A stretch of 64,000 nucleotides of DNA from a bacterium. Lineage in GTDB: Bacteria; Zhuqueibacterota; QNDG01; JAFGCO01. Location of the stretch: NCBI GenBank assembly GCA_016932575.1, contig JAFGCO010000056.1:1-64000 (forward strand). The letters run 5' to 3'. Shown piece after piece: positions 9,228-18,297 of this stretch. Under the pieces are notes generated by a model. The model had not been told where the DNA came from and made no database searches. It worked only from the letters and a program-made list of their open reading frames with translations. How positions within the stretch are numbered: position 1 is the stretch's first letter; every line of letters begins with the position of its first letter. A program made the translations under genes and the position numbers.

Positions 9228-9923
9228 TTATTTGACTGGACAATTCAGACTCAATCTCATCATGAAACAGCGAAAATTCACCAAGGGTACGATTATTCGC
9301 GGTGCTGTGTAACGAACCGGCCGTTTCTCGATGCATTTCAGAATATGACTGACGGCTTTTTCCACGGAGATCATGAAGGGCTTGATCTCTCCCTTGGCCA
9401 TTTTGGTATCCACAAATCCGAAACGAATATTGGTAACATAAACACCTTTTTGCTTTAATGCAAGCCCTAAACTTTCCAGATAATTTGAAAATCCGGCCTT
9501 GGATGCATGATAACCCGGTGCTTCGGGAGACAACAATATATCAGCGACACTGGAAAGCCCGATAAAATGTCCCTGCCCCCTTTCTGCCATTACCGGAATG
9601 ACCTGAACAGCAGTCCGGATCAGGCCCATCAGATTAACCTGAAAAATATCAATCTCTTTTTGCATATTCTCCAAATCAAGTAATTCTCCGATACCGGCAC
9701 AATACACGCACAAATCCGGAGCACCATCATTTAAAATATTCCTCACGGTTTTCTGAAATGAGACCTGCCGCACATCTTCAATATAATGGGAATAGTTCCT
9801 GTTTTCTATCACGGACGGACTCTTTGAAATACCTACGGCTTTCCATCCCCGTTCCAGAAGTGCATGGGTGATTCCCAATCCAATGCCGTCCGAATTACCA
9901 ATGATTAAAGCGTTTCGGTTCAT
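9228..9923 (-). CDS. Short-chain dehydrogenase/reductase
   Basis: A 231-residue SDR oxidoreductase. It has the Rossmann glycine motif (NALIIGNSDGIGLGI), the N-A-G-like motif as YCAGIGE, the catalytic Ser in FIGLSSVAD and the YxxxK pair in PGYHASKAGF. The first motif reads G-N-S-D-G-I-G, a small deviation from T-G-x-x-x-G-x-G. The start is the ATG with AAAGGAG 5 bases upstream; an in-frame codon 15 bases earlier overlaps that site. It is the first gene of a tight run that continues with the exported hydrolase, the membrane protein and the PorV-like barrel. The substrate is unknown. Confidence 0.88.
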   Translation of the reverse strand: MNRNALIIGNSDGIGLGITHALLERGWKAVGISKSPSVIENRNYSHYIEDVRQVSFQKTVRNILNDGAPDLCVYCAGIGELLDLENMQKEIDIFQVNLMGLIRTAVQVIPVMAERGQGHFIGLSSVADILLSPEAPGYHASKAGFSNYLESLGLALKQKGVYVTNIRFGFVDTKMAKGEIKPFMISVEKAVSHILKCIEKRPVRYTAPRIIVPLVNFRCFMMRLSLNCPVK

Positions 9924-10212
9924 TATGTCTCCTTTCATATAGGATTAGGGCCATCTCAACTGATCAATACCACACACTGATATCATAAAAAAAACCAATG
10001 GCGTTGAATATTCGTTGTATTGCTTCAGAAGAAAAAAATATGGAACAGGAGGATTTAAATGGATGAAATCACACCTATGATGTACCGCAAAGTGAATTGT
10101 CGATCAAACGGTATTTTTCATCCATTAACCATGCATATTTGATTCATGTGAATTCAGATGCTTCAGCTTTATCGCAATTAATTTCGATTCAACATCTTAG
10201 ATAAAACAGACA

Positions 10213-11136
10213 CTACAATCCGAGTCGCTTTTTCAGGGGTTTGCCAAGTTTCTTTTTCTGTTTACTTAATTGGGATTTTGTATAATCACGTACTTTCTCT
10301 GCTGCCTGATCAACACCCTTTCTCTTGACTTCAGCCAGTGCCTGGTTGCTGAGCTTTAAAATCACCTGTGTGGCGATCTGTGCGGGAGTGCCCCTGAGAT
10401 TTCTCATTTCAATGGACCGCATTTTTAAATCATAGGTTTTATTCAAAGGGATAATATCAGCATAAAGCCTTGCTTTTTCAAAAAGAATTCTCCGAATAAA
10501 AAGCTGAGATTCTTTTTCTGCTTTTTCAGTTTTTCCTGATGATGATTGTTTCTGATCTCCAGCGGGCAGATTCTTCATCAGTTCTTTTAGATTGTTTTTA
10601 TTATCCTGATTCACCTCCACAAAAATTTCCGGTGCCCGAATCACAATTTCATCGATTCCGATTGTCTCACTTCTCAAGGAATGCAGATCGATATCTACGC
10701 CGATCTCGCCTAACGAAAATGCGTGCTTTGCATTGAAACCTGCCGGATTGGCCACTGTCAAACCCTCAATGCCTGCGGCACCCTCCTTCAAGCTTATATG
10801 AACGCCCTTGACCCGCACTGCTGTCTGTGTTGCTTGAGATCCGTATTTTTCAATGGCGTATTTGACCAGGAAATTCAAATTGGTCAGCAGATAGGCAAGC
10901 CCTCCGCCAATGATGACCAGTATGATGATCAAAAGTATTAAAATGACCTTTCCTTTTCCTCTTTTTTTCGAGGATTTCCCGGCAACGGATTTTTTGCCCG
11001 ATTTTTGAACAGACATTTTGCCCGACACTTTCAGCGGCTTTTTCGATGCAGTTTTGTTTCTTGATGTCTTCATTTGTTTTGCGCCCGACCCCCTGGACGC
11101 TTTCTTGGTTTTGGGTGTTTCTTTCTTCTTTGGCAT
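10213..11136 (-). CDS. AsmA-like membrane protein with a lysine-rich cytoplasmic tail
   Basis: A 307-residue protein beginning at MPKKKETPK, with GAGG upstream. Residues 1-63 are a low-complexity basic tail: 21 Lys and 3 Arg against a single Glu, with K-S-G and S-K-K patterns like histone H1 tails. A transmembrane helix follows (~64-84, VILILLIIILVIIGGG). The periplasmic part (~90-250) resembles AsmA/DUF748-type domains, with VRVKGVHISLKEGAAGIEGL, ANPAGF, GEIGVDIDLHSL and IDEIVIRAPEIFVE. AsmA-like proteins act in envelope lipid handling. The C-terminus is again very basic (QLSKQKKKLGKPLKKRLGL). The gene follows the GMP-synthase-like gene after 40 bases. The role of the tail is unknown; nucleic-acid or acidic-lipid binding are guesses. 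Confidence 0.7.
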   Translation of the reverse strand: MPKKKETPKTKKASRGSGAKQMKTSRNKTASKKPLKVSGKMSVQKSGKKSVAGKSSKKRGKGKVILILLIIILVIIGGGLAYLLTNLNFLVKYAIEKYGSQATQTAVRVKGVHISLKEGAAGIEGLTVANPAGFNAKHAFSLGEIGVDIDLHSLRSETIGIDEIVIRAPEIFVEVNQDNKNNLKELMKNLPAGDQKQSSSGKTEKAEKESQLFIRRILFEKARLYADIIPLNKTYDLKMRSIEMRNLRGTPAQIATQVILKLSNQALAEVKRKGVDQAAEKVRDYTKSQLSKQKKKLGKPLKKRLGL

Positions 11137-11176
11137 GATACACCTCGCAATTATAGACCGAATCAGGTCATAAGAT

Positions 11177-12139
11177 CTAAACCACCTCCATGGTCGAAGG
11201 CGGCTTCGACGCAATATGATAAGTCACACTGACCACACCGGGCACTTGACTGACAATGTCAGATGCCATTTTTTCAAGAACATCAAATGCAATCTGTGTG
11301 GGTTTGGCTTCCCGTGCATCCACACTGTCCCAACACCTCACTTCAACTTGCAGACCGAAATCCCGATTGCCATTACGGATGCCGGTCACCTTATCCTTGT
11401 GCAAAATAGCCATATATTGAAAAGCACCTGTATTTTTAAGCGATTCTTCCACTATGGCAGTTGCCTTGCGCACGATTTCGACACGTTGCGGTGTCACCTC
11501 TCCAATGATTCGAGCGGCAAGCGCCGGTCCCGGAAAAGGAATACGATTGAACACTGATGCCGTAAGTCCGAGGGCTTCTCCGACACGGCGCACACCGTCT
11601 TTTCTCAGCTGAATCAGGGGTTCGATAATGCGGTAACCGAATGCATGTTCTGGATTGATACCCAATTGTTCAAAAACATTGTGCTGTCGCTTAATCCCTG
11701 CAACGGTTTCGTCCACATCTGTCAGGATGGTTCCCTGCAGTAAATATTTTGCACCGCTTTCACGGACGAGTTTTCCAAATACATTCTTGTAAAACGTCTG
11801 TGTAACGGCTTCGCGTTTTTCTTCAGGATCTTCGATACCACGTAATGCATCAAAAAAATCCTTCCTGGCGTCGATAATTTCCACAGAAACTCCGATTTCT
11901 GAAAATATGGCCTGTACCTTTTTTGGTTCATTTTCCCGCATCAATCCATTTTCAATAAAAACAGTTTTCAGACGGCTGCCTATAGCCCGGTGCCCAAGTG
12001 CGGTCACGACCGAAGAATCGACGCCGCCTGACAGGGCATTAATGGCCACTCCATCACCAACGGTATCACAAATCTCCCGGATCTGCTTATCAATAAATTC
12101 CTGCGGATTCAGGCTCTGGCTGCTGATTTCTTTTATCAT
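11177..12139 (-). CDS. Stand-alone GMP-synthase-type ATP pyrophosphatase (GuaA C-terminal-like)
   Basis: A 320-residue N-type ATP pyrophosphatase resembling the synthetase half of GMP synthase, which converts XMP to GMP using ammonia. The PP-loop is plain (AINALSGGVDSSVVTALGH), and so are TVFIENGLMRENE, LLQGTILTDV and FPGPALAARIIGEV. The glutaminase domain normally fused in bacteria is absent, as in the two-subunit archaeal enzyme, and no glutaminase partner is in the window. The C-terminal third is diverged: the usual R-S-V-G-V-M-G-D segment reads DKVTGIRNGNRDFG, and the family ending K-P-P-A-T-I-E-W-E reads KPPSTMEVV. It may therefore be a GMP synthase or a related PP-loop enzyme with another substrate. 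AGGAG fits the second of two adjacent ATGs, used here. Confidence 0.72.
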   Translation of the reverse strand: MIKEISSQSLNPQEFIDKQIREICDTVGDGVAINALSGGVDSSVVTALGHRAIGSRLKTVFIENGLMRENEPKKVQAIFSEIGVSVEIIDARKDFFDALRGIEDPEEKREAVTQTFYKNVFGKLVRESGAKYLLQGTILTDVDETVAGIKRQHNVFEQLGINPEHAFGYRIIEPLIQLRKDGVRRVGEALGLTASVFNRIPFPGPALAARIIGEVTPQRVEIVRKATAIVEESLKNTGAFQYMAILHKDKVTGIRNGNRDFGLQVEVRCWDSVDAREAKPTQIAFDVLEKMASDIVSQVPGVVSVTYHIASKPPSTMEVV

Positions 12140-12216
12140 CATTCTCTCCTGATTTTTTATAGAACAGGGGGTTTATTTTTAAATAATAAAACTCTGTATT
12201 CTCTGTATCATCAATC

Positions 12217-13707
12217 TTAAAGAACAACTCTGAGTTGCGCATGATAGGCATAGCATTCGATAATAGAGTCCCACGCATAGGCTCCGTCAATAAGCACTTT
12301 ATTATAAATCGAAATACCCAAACCACCGCACAGATGTTCATCTCCAAAACCAAGACGGCCGGCTAGCGCTAATTTATTCCGCCAAATCGGCTGTTCGTAC
12401 TGACTTCCCAGACGGATACGGCCTGTTGTACTTTTATATCGTGTGTCATTTTCAAATACATCGATCCAGTCTAAACCTGCGGACCATTGACGACTGAATG
12501 CATGATGAATTCCAAAATTTGCACAGAATGGCAGTTTCAGTTCAAACGGCAGGGTTAACGTTACAGGACATTTATACCTTACCATCAGTGTATCTCCGTC
12601 CTCCACCTGTATTTCTCCGTTGATATTTTTATCATATTCTACTGTATGCTTTACAAAATCCATACTGATCTCATCATTGAGTGTCTGAAACGGTAAAATA
12701 TTCTTGAAACACAAACCCACATCAGTGCCAAAAGGCAGGCGGGTTTGCAGTCCGGCATCAAATGTAATGCCTGTCTTACTCTGATTAAGATCCGAAAATG
12801 CATTCTCAATAATTTCATCATACTGGACCACAGGAATTCGATTTAATGAAAACCGGCGGTTAATAATTTTAAAAACGGCACCGGCGTTAATCCCCTTCCA
12901 GACATGATTTCCATATCCAATACTGCCCACAATATCCATATATGAAAGATAAAATGCGACAGGGAATACTTCCTGAGAAAAAGAGCGCTTGTCTTTTATC
13001 AGACCTGCAGAAAGTATAGCCAAAATTTGCAGAATAGATCGTGTCGCTTCTTTTGTATCCTTTAAATTTTCAGGAACCTCAACATTAGCGAGTGCCTCCA
13101 AAGTCGGACTCTGCCGAACCATAAAATTGGCCTGCCCGTATCCATACACAGAAACGCCCCAATGCCCAAATTGTGCACCAAGACGTGGCAGTACAGAAAA
13201 ACCGTGTTTCTGAGGTGCTTCAGAAGATCCAGTCACTTCATTCATTAAATCAACAGTAAAGGACAATCCATCCTGTATTTCACGTAACGCAGTCCATCGG
13301 TCCTGCGGCGCTGCTTCTGGATCAAAAAAGGCCTCTGCACCGTCCAGGATCTGAACCATTGAAGCCGCATCAATAAACTCATCCATATGGTCTTCAAGAA
13401 ACCAGGCAGCTTCCCAGGTTGTGGGTGGAAATGCCGTCTGAATACTGAATGCATCGATCCGGTTCTCTCTGTGTGCCAAAAATGCGGGATTACCCATCAT
13501 GCCTTCTCCCCGGTTTCGCCATGCGGTCTGCACTTTTCCCAGGCCCAGTTGGCTGACATCGGCCACATCTGAAGAATAATGAAGTAAAATGGGTTGAGGA
13601 AAAATCGGATCAAGCGGTTTTTCATCTCTTCGAAACTGATAGTTGCCCTGTGCTGCAAGTGTTACTGAAAAGATTAGCAAACTAATTAGAACCATCGGGT
13701 ATTTCAT
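12217..13707 (-). CDS. Outer-membrane beta-barrel protein (TraF/PorV-like), unknown function
   Basis: A 496-residue exported protein. It has a signal peptide (YPMVLISLLIFSVTLAAQG), the early segment GEGMMGNPAFLAHRENRIDAF with the N-P-A turn of TraF_2/PorV-like barrels, then long alternating strands ending YHAQLRVVL. Residues ~90-150 (DHMDEFIDAASMVQILDGAE) are helical and acidic, probably a plug or periplasmic extension. The start is the ATG with AAGGAG 8 bases upstream; the GTG three codons earlier overlaps that site. It lies 77 bases upstream of the GuaA-like gene on the same strand. The cargo or function cannot be told from sequence. Confidence 0.62.
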   Translation of the reverse strand: MKYPMVLISLLIFSVTLAAQGNYQFRRDEKPLDPIFPQPILLHYSSDVADVSQLGLGKVQTAWRNRGEGMMGNPAFLAHRENRIDAFSIQTAFPPTTWEAAWFLEDHMDEFIDAASMVQILDGAEAFFDPEAAPQDRWTALREIQDGLSFTVDLMNEVTGSSEAPQKHGFSVLPRLGAQFGHWGVSVYGYGQANFMVRQSPTLEALANVEVPENLKDTKEATRSILQILAILSAGLIKDKRSFSQEVFPVAFYLSYMDIVGSIGYGNHVWKGINAGAVFKIINRRFSLNRIPVVQYDEIIENAFSDLNQSKTGITFDAGLQTRLPFGTDVGLCFKNILPFQTLNDEISMDFVKHTVEYDKNINGEIQVEDGDTLMVRYKCPVTLTLPFELKLPFCANFGIHHAFSRQWSAGLDWIDVFENDTRYKSTTGRIRLGSQYEQPIWRNKLALAGRLGFGDEHLCGGLGISIYNKVLIDGAYAWDSIIECYAYHAQLRVVL

Positions 13708-13837
13708 TATACTCACTCCTTATTTTGATCCATTATTCCCAGACAAGGACGAGGGAGCAGGCCGTTTGTTACACTCTCGATAGTCTGATTCAAAGGATTA
13801 ACAAAATACAGCCTGATTATCATCAATCATGGCCAAT

Positions 13838-14383
13838 TCAGAATAAATCCGGCTCATGCCTTGTTATGACAAAGGCTTCCGGATCATACCCCTGTTTTAC
13901 CAGAATGCCATTAATCAGGGCTATTGTTTCCTGCGGAAGTTGAGGTGTCCTGGAAAGTATCCAGCCGTATTCACGGTCCGGGGATCCCACAATTGCCCAC
14001 TGATAATTGTCATCCAGACCGATAATCCAGTAATCACCCCAGAACAGGCGAATCCCCAGCAGGCTGACAAAACTCACCTTGAGTTTGGCACAGGTTGTCA
14101 TGTCAGCGATTTTAGCCACGCCTTTGGCCGTGATGATCTCTCCGTCCTTACGCATGCAACGGTTCACCACATCGATTCTGCCGTCTTTTCTGAGAATATA
14201 TTCAGCCGTTGTATTTCCGGCACACTTTTTCTGAAACCGGTTGGGAATTTTGGCAATCTCGTACCATAGCCCTTTGTATTGATCCAGATTGACAAATTCC
14301 ACGACTTCCGGCTCCGTTTGTACCGATGTTTGTGTTAAAACAAAGGTTGTTAAACACACAAGTATTGATGCAACAAGTTTCAT
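13838..14383 (-). CDS. blc: Bacterial lipocalin (Blc-type)
   Basis: A 181-residue lipocalin. The first lipocalin signature is clear (YKGLWYEIAKIPNRFQKKC), followed by TAEYILRKDGRIDVVN, the second region FWGDYWIIGLDDNYQWAIVG and the third, YGWILSRTP. The cysteine in the first block and the later Cys in VNRCM and TTCAKL follow the bacterial Blc pattern. The N-terminus is a signal peptide (LVASILVCLTTFVLTQT) with no clear lipobox, unlike E. coli Blc, which is an outer-membrane lipoprotein, so this one may be soluble in the periplasm. Family members bind fatty acids and lysophospholipids, often under envelope stress. A strong sigma-70 promoter stands about 50 bases upstream. Confidence 0.93.
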   Translation of the reverse strand: MKLVASILVCLTTFVLTQTSVQTEPEVVEFVNLDQYKGLWYEIAKIPNRFQKKCAGNTTAEYILRKDGRIDVVNRCMRKDGEIITAKGVAKIADMTTCAKLKVSFVSLLGIRLFWGDYWIIGLDDNYQWAIVGSPDREYGWILSRTPQLPQETIALINGILVKQGYDPEAFVITRHEPDLF

Positions 14384-14428
14384 AATCCAAGATTCCTGAT
14401 TTTGTCATTTATATTTATGATGATAGTT

Positions 14429-14457
14429 AATATATCATTTATCCATATTCATGTCAA
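14429..14457 (-). promoter_or_regulatory. Sigma-70 promoter for the lipocalin gene
   Basis: On the minus strand, TTGACA (14457-14452) and TATATT (14434-14429) are separated by exactly 17 bases. The -10 lies about 45 bases before the lipocalin start at 14383. Confidence 0.7.
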
Positions 14458-14531
14458 TCACAGAATGGGAACCAATCAACAATTCATGCGTTAGAGTTTA
14501 AATATGAGAAAGGAAAAAAGGAGGTTGATTT

Positions 14532-14993
14532 ATGAAAATGAATAAATGGTTATCCGTACTGGCATCGATACTCCTTGTGGCATCCGGGTGGGCAGAGGAC
14601 GGCAATTGGTTTGAAGATTTCCAGGCAGCAAAAGTTCATGCTGAAAAAACAGGAAAATACATCCTGTTGAATTTCAGCGGATCTGACTGGTGCATCTGGT
14701 GCAAACGCTTATCTGATGAGGTATTTATCCAGGATGGATTTATTAATTATGCAAAAGACAATTTGGTACTCGCTGTGGCCGATTTTCCGAGGGCAGACAA
14801 GCAATCCAAAAAAATAAAAGCGCAAAACGAGGCCTTGCTTGAAAAATTTAAAATTCGGGGATTTCCAACAGTTCTTATTCTGGATCCGGAAGGAGGCCTT
14901 GTCTATCAGACCGGATATCTTCGCGGTGGAGCCGATGTATATGTGTCTCATGTCAAAGAAATCATTGAAAAGCATCAGTCACAAAATAAATAG
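14532..14993 (+). CDS. Exported thioredoxin-like protein
   Basis: A 153-residue thioredoxin-fold protein of the kind that keeps or transfers disulfides in the periplasm. A signal peptide (WLSVLASILLVASGWA) is followed by ILLNFSGSDWCIWCKRL, which contains the redox pair C-I-W-C, and by the cis-proline turn FKIRGFPTVLILDPEG. The S-D-W-C-x-W-C arrangement resembles the thioredoxin_7/DsbD-gamma-like group. GGAGG lies 7 bases before the ATG. The gene is alone on the plus strand and is followed by a terminator shared with the opposing efflux operon. Confidence 0.88.
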   Translation: MKMNKWLSVLASILLVASGWAEDGNWFEDFQAAKVHAEKTGKYILLNFSGSDWCIWCKRLSDEVFIQDGFINYAKDNLVLAVADFPRADKQSKKIKAQNEALLEKFKIRGFPTVLILDPEGGLVYQTGYLRGGADVYVSHVKEIIEKHQSQNK

Positions 14994-15093
14994 TTCGGAT
15001 TCCCACAGCAATGACCATATGATTTTCATATTGAAGGATATGAATCAAGGATCACTATAAAACAACAAACAAATAAAATCGATTGATAAAAAT

Positions 15094-15122
15094 AAAAAAC
15101 CCGCTTTTAAAGCGGGTTTTTT
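15094..15122. terminator. Bidirectional intrinsic terminator
   Basis: The stem CCCGCTTT/AAAGCGGG (15100-15116) is flanked by A6 on the left and T6 on the right, so it works in both directions. It lies between the thioredoxin gene (ending 14993, plus) and the RND gene (ending 15146, minus). Confidence 0.9.
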
Positions 15123-15145
15123 AAATGATAAGAACTCAATTTGTT

Positions 15146-18100
15146 TTATTTCGCATGCTTTACTTTTCGCTTTTGCAAATAGCGCTCAAAAACAGCATAG
15201 ATCACCGGCACCACGATCAATGTCAGAAGGGTTCCCACGAACAGACCGCCGATCACCGACCGGGCCATCGGGGCCCAGTTTTCACCCCCTTCACCCCAAC
15301 CTAGTGCCAAAGGCGTCATGGCCAGAATTGTCGTTAAGGCTGTCATCATCACAGGGCGCATTCTGGCTTCGCCTCCCAGTTCGATAGCTTCGTAAAGCGA
15401 ATGACCGCGTTCCCGAAGCTGATTCATATAATCCACCAGAACAATACCATTATTGACAATAATTCCCACCAGCATAATCACACCGATTAATGCCATCACA
15501 CTGAGTGTGGTCCCTGTTATGGTCAAACCCAGGGAGACACCGATGATGGAGAGGGGAATTGTAAATAAAATAATAAACGGATCCAAAAATGATTCAAACT
15601 GTGACGCCATAACCATATAAACCAAAATCATAGCCACTACAAATGCGATTCCCAGATACATGAATGATTTCTGCATCTCTTCTGCAGAACCGCCGATTTC
15701 AATTCGGAAATCATTCGGTATGTTGATATCTTTCAACACCTTCTGTACGTCCTTCATGGGCCCGCGCAAATCATTTCCATCCACATCCACACTGATCGTA
15801 ACTTTTCTGTCCTGATCTTCTCTGTCAATGTCAATGGGAGCCTGGCCATAGGTAACTGTTGCCACGGAGCGCAGGGGAATCTGCCGTCCGGTCGGGGTCA
15901 TCAACAGAATATTCTCAATATCATTTTTACTGGACCGGGATTCTTTCTGCAGCTGAACTCGAATATCATATTCATCTCCTTTTTCCCGGTACCTTGTGAC
16001 AACACTTCCAAGAATACTGGAGCTGATCACCTGTCCGACCTGAGCCGTACTGAGTCCAAAATCCGCGATCCGGTCCCGATCATACTGGACTCTCAGCTCA
16101 GGAGCCGATTCCTTCATGCTGAGCTCCGTACCGACAATTGTGTCTAGTGAGTCCAGCTTCGGAATGATTTCATTTGCCAATGCCTTGGCCATTTCCAGAT
16201 CATGACCGAAGATCTCAATGTCAATGTCGCCGCCTCCCATGAAAACCTGGGCGCCCCGGTCTTCAAACAGCACTCTTAAATCCGGAATTTTATTGGCACG
16301 CTGACGAAGATCTTCTTCGATCTGATCCAGGGTCCGTTTTCGTTCTGACCGGGGCTTGAGCCGGATCATCATTTCGCCCTGATTGGAACCGCTTGAAGAA
16401 AATGCCGCAAATACCCCCTCACCCTGTCCGAATGTGGTGTACACCATTTCTGCTTCAGGCACTTCTTCCTGTACAATTTCATACAATTTATCAATGCTGT
16501 TTTCCATCGCATCCAGACTGACACCTGCAGACCGGTCCAGCGCCATTTGAACGAATCCCATATCACTTTCCGGGATAAACTCGCCTCCGCGAGTAAACAG
16601 CAATCCAATTGAAATGACAAGCAGAATAAATGTTAAAATAATCACGCGCCAGCGGTGATGAATCGACCAGTGAAGCGTCTTGATATAGTTCTTCTGTAAT
16701 GAATGAATCGAATTACCGATTTTATCGGACAGCCAGTGCATCCATTGCCTGAATTGATGACTCCGGAGTTGAAAAGAATTCAATTCGGATAAATCCACCG
16801 GTTTGTCATGGCTTTTTTTATCGATTTTTAAAAAACGGGACGTCAAGAGCGGAACCAGAGTCAAGGCAACCACCAGAGAAACCCCCAGAGAAAAACAGAT
16901 TGTCACTACCATATCATTGAACATTTCCCCGGCGATTCCCGGTACGAATAAAATCGGAAGAAAAACCGAAACTGTCGTAAGTGTGGAAGCGGTAATCGCC
17001 ATCGCGACTTCCGATGTGCCGATATCGGCTGCTTTTCGGGCAGTCTCTCCCTGCTCCCGATGCCGGAATACACTTTCCAGCACCACAATGGAATTGTCCA
17101 CCAAAAGTCCGACAGCCAGGGCCAGACCGGCCATAGATATCATATTCAAAGTCAGACCCGCCTGGTCCATGACGGCAAACGTGACGATCATGGAAATCGG
17201 AATAGAAAGCGCGACAATAATAGCACTTCTGAAATGACGTAAAAAGAAAAGAAGTACGATAAACGCTAATAGAATGGCCTGGATGGCTGTTCCACCGAGA
17301 TTGGAAATTGATCTGTTAATAAATTCAGCCTGTTCATAAATCACTTCAAGATCCACCCCTTTGGGTATTTCAGACAGGATGTCCGGCAATCGCTGTTTCA
17401 ATTCCCGCGTCACATTTACCGTATTGGCATCAGATTGCTTCTGTACGATAAGTATAACAGCCGGATTCCCGTTGGTGAATACCCGCTGCCGCTGCTCTAC
17501 AAACCCGTCCACCACTTCAGCAACATCCTTCACGCGAATGACCGCATCGCCCATGGTGCTGATACCGGTGCGCTCGATATCCTCGATAGACTCATATTCC
17601 CCTTCGGCCTGAATGGTGTATTCCCGGTAGAGATCCTCGATCCATCCGGAAGGAAGCTGTAGATTGTTTCTCTGCAGGGCGGCTTCCACCTGCTGAATTG
17701 AAACATGATGCGCTTTCATTCGTGCAGGAGAGACCAGAACCTGAATTTCCCGCTGCAGCCCCCCGGAGGTTGACGCAGATGCCACACCGGGTATGCGCTC
17801 AAGACGGGGTTCCAGATCCAGTTCTGAAATTCTCCGTAATTCGGCCAGCCCGTGCACATCGGATCCAACGGCCATAAATAGAATAGGCTGCATGGACGGA
17901 TCGAACGCAAAAACCAGAGGATCGGTCACTTCGGTAGGCAGATAGTCTTCCACCCATTCCAGTGAATTCCGCACATCGATTTCCGCCTGGTCCATATCGG
18001 TTCCCCATTCGAATTCCAGCATAACCAGAGACAAACCCTGACGTGTGCTGGAATGCACGGTTTTTACATTTTGGACTGACGCCACTGTTTCTTCTATGGG

Positions 18101-18295
18101 ACGGGTTACCGTCGTCTCAATATCGAACGGTCCCACACCTGTATACTGGGTAATGACGGCAATGACGGGAAAATCAAGTTTGGGCCAGAGATCGACACGC
18201 AGACGTCCCAGTGAAAACAGGCCGAATCCGACCGCTATAATATATATCATCATAAATGTCACGCCACGCTTGATCGCGGCTTTCGTAATAACCAT
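15146..18295 (-). CDS. RND-family efflux pump inner-membrane transporter (AcrB/MdtB-like)
   Basis: A 1049-residue proton-driven exporter of the HAE1/AcrB type, the inner-membrane part of a tripartite pump. The length and two-fold repeat are standard. TM1 is preceded by MVITKAAIKRGVTFMM, and the first porter domain begins VDLWPKLDFPVIAVITQY. The TM4 proton-relay motif reads GLALAVGLLVDNSIVVLES, with one Asp where AcrB has two. The second half repeats the pattern with GVIMLVGIIVNNGIVLVDYM. A ribosome site (GAGGAGG) overlaps the end of the adaptor gene, and the ATG follows that stop after 2 bases, so the two are translationally coupled. Substrates cannot be predicted; drugs, bile-like compounds or lipids are usual. 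Confidence 0.95.
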   Translation of the reverse strand: MVITKAAIKRGVTFMMIYIIAVGFGLFSLGRLRVDLWPKLDFPVIAVITQYTGVGPFDIETTVTRPIEETVASVQNVKTVHSSTRQGLSLVMLEFEWGTDMDQAEIDVRNSLEWVEDYLPTEVTDPLVFAFDPSMQPILFMAVGSDVHGLAELRRISELDLEPRLERIPGVASASTSGGLQREIQVLVSPARMKAHHVSIQQVEAALQRNNLQLPSGWIEDLYREYTIQAEGEYESIEDIERTGISTMGDAVIRVKDVAEVVDGFVEQRQRVFTNGNPAVILIVQKQSDANTVNVTRELKQRLPDILSEIPKGVDLEVIYEQAEFINRSISNLGGTAIQAILLAFIVLLFFLRHFRSAIIVALSIPISMIVTFAVMDQAGLTLNMISMAGLALAVGLLVDNSIVVLESVFRHREQGETARKAADIGTSEVAMAITASTLTTVSVFLPILFVPGIAGEMFNDMVVTICFSLGVSLVVALTLVPLLTSRFLKIDKKSHDKPVDLSELNSFQLRSHQFRQWMHWLSDKIGNSIHSLQKNYIKTLHWSIHHRWRVIILTFILLVISIGLLFTRGGEFIPESDMGFVQMALDRSAGVSLDAMENSIDKLYEIVQEEVPEAEMVYTTFGQGEGVFAAFSSSGSNQGEMMIRLKPRSERKRTLDQIEEDLRQRANKIPDLRVLFEDRGAQVFMGGGDIDIEIFGHDLEMAKALANEIIPKLDSLDTIVGTELSMKESAPELRVQYDRDRIADFGLSTAQVGQVISSSILGSVVTRYREKGDEYDIRVQLQKESRSSKNDIENILLMTPTGRQIPLRSVATVTYGQAPIDIDREDQDRKVTISVDVDGNDLRGPMKDVQKVLKDINIPNDFRIEIGGSAEEMQKSFMYLGIAFVVAMILVYMVMASQFESFLDPFIILFTIPLSIIGVSLGLTITGTTLSVMALIGVIMLVGIIVNNGIVLVDYMNQLRERGHSLYEAIELGGEARMRPVMMTALTTILAMTPLALGWGEGGENWAPMARSVIGGLFVGTLLTLIVVPVIYAVFERYLQKRKVKHAK

Positions 18296-18297
18296 AA

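Noticed and set aside
15146-18295. Single Asp in TM4 of the RND pump (LLVDNS instead of LLVDDA) as a sign of inactivity
   Set aside because: V-D-N-S is a common form in the MdtB/HAE1-like branch, so it is not a defect.
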